Origin: an uncultured Traorella sp.
GTDB lineage: Bacteria > Bacillota_I > Bacilli_A > Erysipelotrichales > Erysipelotrichaceae
Direction of reading: 5' to 3'
Length of the DNA: 13,869 bases
Assembly (NCBI GenBank): GCA_945919165.1
Contig: CAMEIZ010000032.1
Coordinates: 1-13,869, forward strand
Part shown: in pieces, positions 13,837-13,869 of the stretch
Position numbering within the stretch: the stretch's first letter is position 1
How the letters are laid out: each line of letters starts with the position of its first letter
Notes under the pieces: generated by a model
What the model saw: only the letters and a program-made list of their open reading frames with translations
Told to the model about the DNA's origin: nothing
Databases searched by the model: none
Made by a program: the position numbers and the translations under genes

Positions 13837-13869
13837 ATGCGGAAAAATGAAGACATCATAGCTATCTAT
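13837..13869 (+). CDS. Start of a gene, possibly a large serine recombinase (11 codons visible)
   Basis: AAGGAG (13823-13828) lies eight bases before the ATG at 13837, and the frame MRKNEDIIAIY is open to the window end. An alternative ATG at 13832 meets a stop after nine codons. The opening resembles TnpX/TndX-type serine recombinases, which often begin with a basic start followed by ITALYCRLS-like sequence. The catalytic serine would lie just beyond the window, so the call rests on very little sequence and on the mobile-element context. Confidence 0.4.
   Translation, partial: MRKNEDIIAIY

Overview
The window looks like the accessory part of a chromosome from an AT-rich, endospore-forming member of the Bacillota (Firmicutes). 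Three things point there: strong AGGAGG-type ribosome binding sites throughout, two lipoproteins with short Gram-positive-style signal peptides, and the N-terminal half of a sporulation sigma-K factor. A clostridial or erysipelotrichial gut bacterium would fit, but the genus cannot be fixed from the sequence.

Layout. (1) Positions 1-3406 resemble a defence island: the first 315 codons of a type I methyltransferase (hsdM, leftward, running off the edge), a divergent unrecognised protein with a coiled coil and a zinc ribbon, and a convergent small EVE/PUA-like protein. (2) Positions 3542-6437 hold a compact leftward three-gene operon with its own promoter: an all-helical protein, a TerB-like protein, and a Gly/Ala-rich membrane protein. 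None has an assigned function that I recognise. (3) Positions 6471-8748 hold a leftward operon of a MerR-family regulator and two lipoproteins. Its promoter carries a dyad in the spacer, as MerR promoters do. (4) Positions 8811-11268 run rightward: an unrecognised multi-pass membrane protein, then a MATE efflux transporter. The MATE gene has its own promoter and a leader with two successive hairpins that each end in a U-run, which looks like a riboswitch or attenuator. (5) At 11362-11718 lies a sigma-K gene cut off in region 2 at the codons where the Bacillus subtilis skin element interrupts sigK. (6) Positions 11719-13869 look like mobile-element DNA: gene remnants, a small protein of a type I associate with conjugative elements, an AAA/DUF4143 ATPase with a duplicated 38-bp element around its promoter, and, at the very edge, what may be the start of a serine recombinase gene.

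The strongest second-look items are the sigK interruption next to a possible recombinase, the TerB/membrane cassette, the MATE leader, the paired repeats at the ATPase promoter, and the zinc-ribbon protein between hsdM and the EVE gene. No tRNA, rRNA or CRISPR array was seen.
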